From: RGIG5579 sp045601445
GTDB taxonomy: Bacteria; Bacillota; Clostridia; Oscillospirales; SIG627
Direction: 5' to 3'
Length of the DNA stretch: 7,257 nt
Assembly (NCBI GenBank): GCA_045601445.1
Contig: JAZRZQ010000116.1
Coordinates: forward strand, 1 to 7,257
The translations under genes and the position numbers were made by a program. The first letter of the stretch is position 1; each line of letters begins with the position of its first letter. Under the pieces are notes generated by a model. The model ran no database searches. It was given only the letters and a program-made list of their open reading frames with translations, and was not told the DNA's origin. This document shows positions 6,644 through 7,257 of this stretch, one piece after another.

Positions 6644-6991
6644 GGGGCCGTCAAGGTTTCGACGGGGTTTAGGAAGCAGAATAAGCGGGTAGAGTCGCAG
6701 ACACTCTTCAAAACTGCAAATTAAAATTAAACGCTAACGATAGAGTAGCTCTCGCTGCCTAATTAGGCGGCCATCCGACCGAAGAGGACCGCGAATTCGG
6801 ATTCGGGTGTCACATCAGCGGTGAACGTGCATCGAGCAAAGCTTTGAGCTTGGTCATGTAAGTATGAAGCTACCTTGACAGACGGTTTGTCGTTGAACCC
6901 CTGCTGAGGGAATCTGAATCATCGACTGCACCCGGAGAAGGTTTTGTGAAACAAATTTCGGACAGGGGTTCGATTCCCCTCGGCTCCACCA
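6644..6991 (+). ncRNA. ssrA: Transfer-messenger RNA (tmRNA, ssrA), complete one-piece form
   Basis: A 348-nt RNA gene for trans-translation. With SmpB it rescues ribosomes stalled on broken mRNAs and adds a degradation tag. The acceptor stem is GGGGCCG (6644-6650) with CGGCTCC (6981-6987, six Watson-Crick pairs and one G-U), and CCA is encoded at 6989-6991. The 5' tRNA-like part includes GGTTTCGAC (6655-6663). The T-arm is AGGGG (6964-6968), loop TTCGATT, CCCCT (6976-6980). The tag ORF lies at 6733-6762, preceded by the usual A-rich stretch. The two halves are adjacent in one gene, so this is not the permuted two-piece type. It starts 4 nt after the upstream stop codon and is followed at once by a terminator. 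No smpB gene is visible in the window. Confidence 0.97.
6733..6762 (+). other. tmRNA proteolysis-tag reading frame
   Basis: The resume codon GCT (6733-6735) is followed by codons for NDRVALAA and a TAA stop at 6760-6762. The peptide added to stalled proteins would be Ala (from the charged tmRNA) plus ANDRVALAA. The ALAA end is the standard recognition signal for ClpXP-type proteases. The central Arg-Val is less usual than the acidic/aromatic residues seen in many tags. Confidence 0.9.
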
Positions 6992-6992
6992 G

Positions 6993-7023
6993 AAAAAAGC
7001 ATCGACTTTGTCGGTGCTTTTTT
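6993..7023 (+). terminator. Intrinsic terminator of ssrA
   Basis: An 8-bp stem GCATCGAC (6999-7006) / GTCGGTGC (7010-7017, one G-T wobble) with a 3-nt loop is flanked by six A and followed by six T (7018-7023). The A and T runs extend the stem, so it could also act on transcripts from the other side. It begins one nucleotide after the encoded CCA. Confidence 0.93.
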
Positions 7024-7027
7024 CAAC

Positions 7028-7121
7028 TAAATCCACCCTTGCGGGTGGGTGAAATCGCCTGTTGCGATGAAATCCAACTTCGTTGGGTGAAATTCGCCTC
7101 GACGGCGAGTGGGTGGATTTA
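7028..7121. repeat. Inverted repeat closing the left half of the hairpin array
   Basis: TAAATCCACCC (7028-7038) and GGGTGGATTTA (7111-7121) are perfectly complementary over 11 bases and enclose hairpins 2 to 4, giving a cloverleaf-like fold. The left arm also forms the local hairpin 1 with 7043-7050, so the two pairings compete. Confidence 0.75.
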
Positions 7122-7200
7122 ATTTCATCTGAGGCAAAGCCGAAGATTTCATCAGCGTTAGCTGATTTCATCCTTGCATCAGCAAGGATTTCATTAAATC
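7116..7200. repeat. Inverted repeat closing the right half of the hairpin array
   Basis: GATTTAAT (7116-7123) and ATTAAATC (7193-7200) are perfectly complementary over 8 bases and enclose hairpins 5 to 7. The left arm shares 7116-7121 with the left-half repeat, so both closing stems cannot form at the same time. Confidence 0.7.
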
Positions 7201-7257
7201 TATTATGATATTTGCAGAGGCGATTAATAACCGATGCGAAACGATCCTCGAAAGAAA

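Larger units (their letters stand above)
7028..7200. repeat. Array of seven short hairpins with constant GAA/TTC linkers, two oppositely oriented halves
   Basis: Seven hairpins occur in a row. Their arms are 7031-7038/7043-7050, 7054-7058/7064-7068, 7072-7078/7082-7088, 7092-7098/7104-7110, then 7127-7135/7139-7147, 7151-7156/7161-7166 and 7170-7177/7182-7189. Loops are 3-5 nt. Hairpin centres are about 20 nt apart, except for a 36-nt step where the halves meet. Stem sequences differ from unit to unit, yet each pairs with itself, so the structure is conserved while the sequence is not. Linkers within the left half are GAA and within the right half TTC, giving the flanking consensus GATGAAAT or its reverse complement. 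The fifth stem has an internal tandem G-A/G-A mismatch. I see no plausible protein in the array. It may be a mobile-repeat remnant, a recombination site or a structured RNA; the function is unknown. Confidence 0.85.

Noticed and set aside
6854..7171. 105-codon minus-strand reading frame
   Set aside because: It is antisense to the tmRNA 3' half, terminator and hairpin array. Its GESNPCP segment is the familiar artefact of reading the T-arm backwards, and the rest encodes hairpin linkers.
7028..7200. CRISPR array
   Set aside because: The constant part is only a few bases, the variable parts are self-complementary and about 12-20 nt, and orientation flips halfway. No cas gene is visible.
7028..7200. 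Integron attC array
   Set aside because: I see no core sites of the GTTRRRY type, no cassette ORFs between the hairpins and no integrase.
7201..7257. Possible promoter (TATTAT at 7201-7206; TTGCAG at 7212-7217) for a gene beyond the window
   Set aside because: Neither element has a partner at acceptable spacing, and no start codon with a Shine-Dalgarno site is visible before the window ends.

Overview
The window looks like a core chromosomal segment of a Gram-positive anaerobe of class Clostridia, probably near the Oscillospirales/Ruminococcaceae. This assignment is inferred from gene order and protein style: scpA-scpB followed by a YtfI-like (DUF2953) gene, ytfJ/gerW, a dacF-type D-Ala-D-Ala carboxypeptidase and an RsuA/RluB-type pseudouridine synthase. 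Good Shine-Dalgarno sites and many ATGA overlaps fit the same picture. No database search was possible.

Layout. All recognised genes lie on the + strand and are packed almost without gaps from position 2 to 6639: a 5'-truncated yebC, a SpoU/TrmH rRNA methyltransferase, a compact M50 (site-2 protease-like) membrane metalloprotease, scpA, scpB, a DUF2953 membrane protein, ytfJ, dacF, a 23S-type pseudouridine synthase, and a small protein with a Cys/His-rich tail. Several pairs overlap (yebC/spoU, spoU/M50, scpB/ytfI, ytfI/ytfJ, rluB/140-aa gene), so much of this is probably one or two translationally coupled operons. Themes are translation and ribosome maturation (YebC, SpoU, RluB, tmRNA), chromosome segregation (ScpAB, partners of Smc), and envelope or spore-lineage functions (M50, YtfI/YtfJ, DacF).

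The ssrA gene (tmRNA, 6644-6991) begins only 4 nt after the last stop codon. It has an encoded CCA end, a clear T-arm and acceptor stem, and a readable tag ORF (ANDRVALAA, then TAA). A strong intrinsic terminator follows at once (6993-7023).

The most unusual part is 7028-7200. It is a non-coding array of seven short hairpins with different stem sequences, spaced about 20 nt apart and joined by a constant linker. The linker reads GAA in the left half and TTC in the right half, so the two halves are oppositely oriented. Each half is also bracketed by its own perfect inverted repeat, and the two brackets share six central bases. No integrase, transposase or CRISPR gene is visible in the window to explain it. 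The last 57 nt (7201-7257) contain nothing I can identify.
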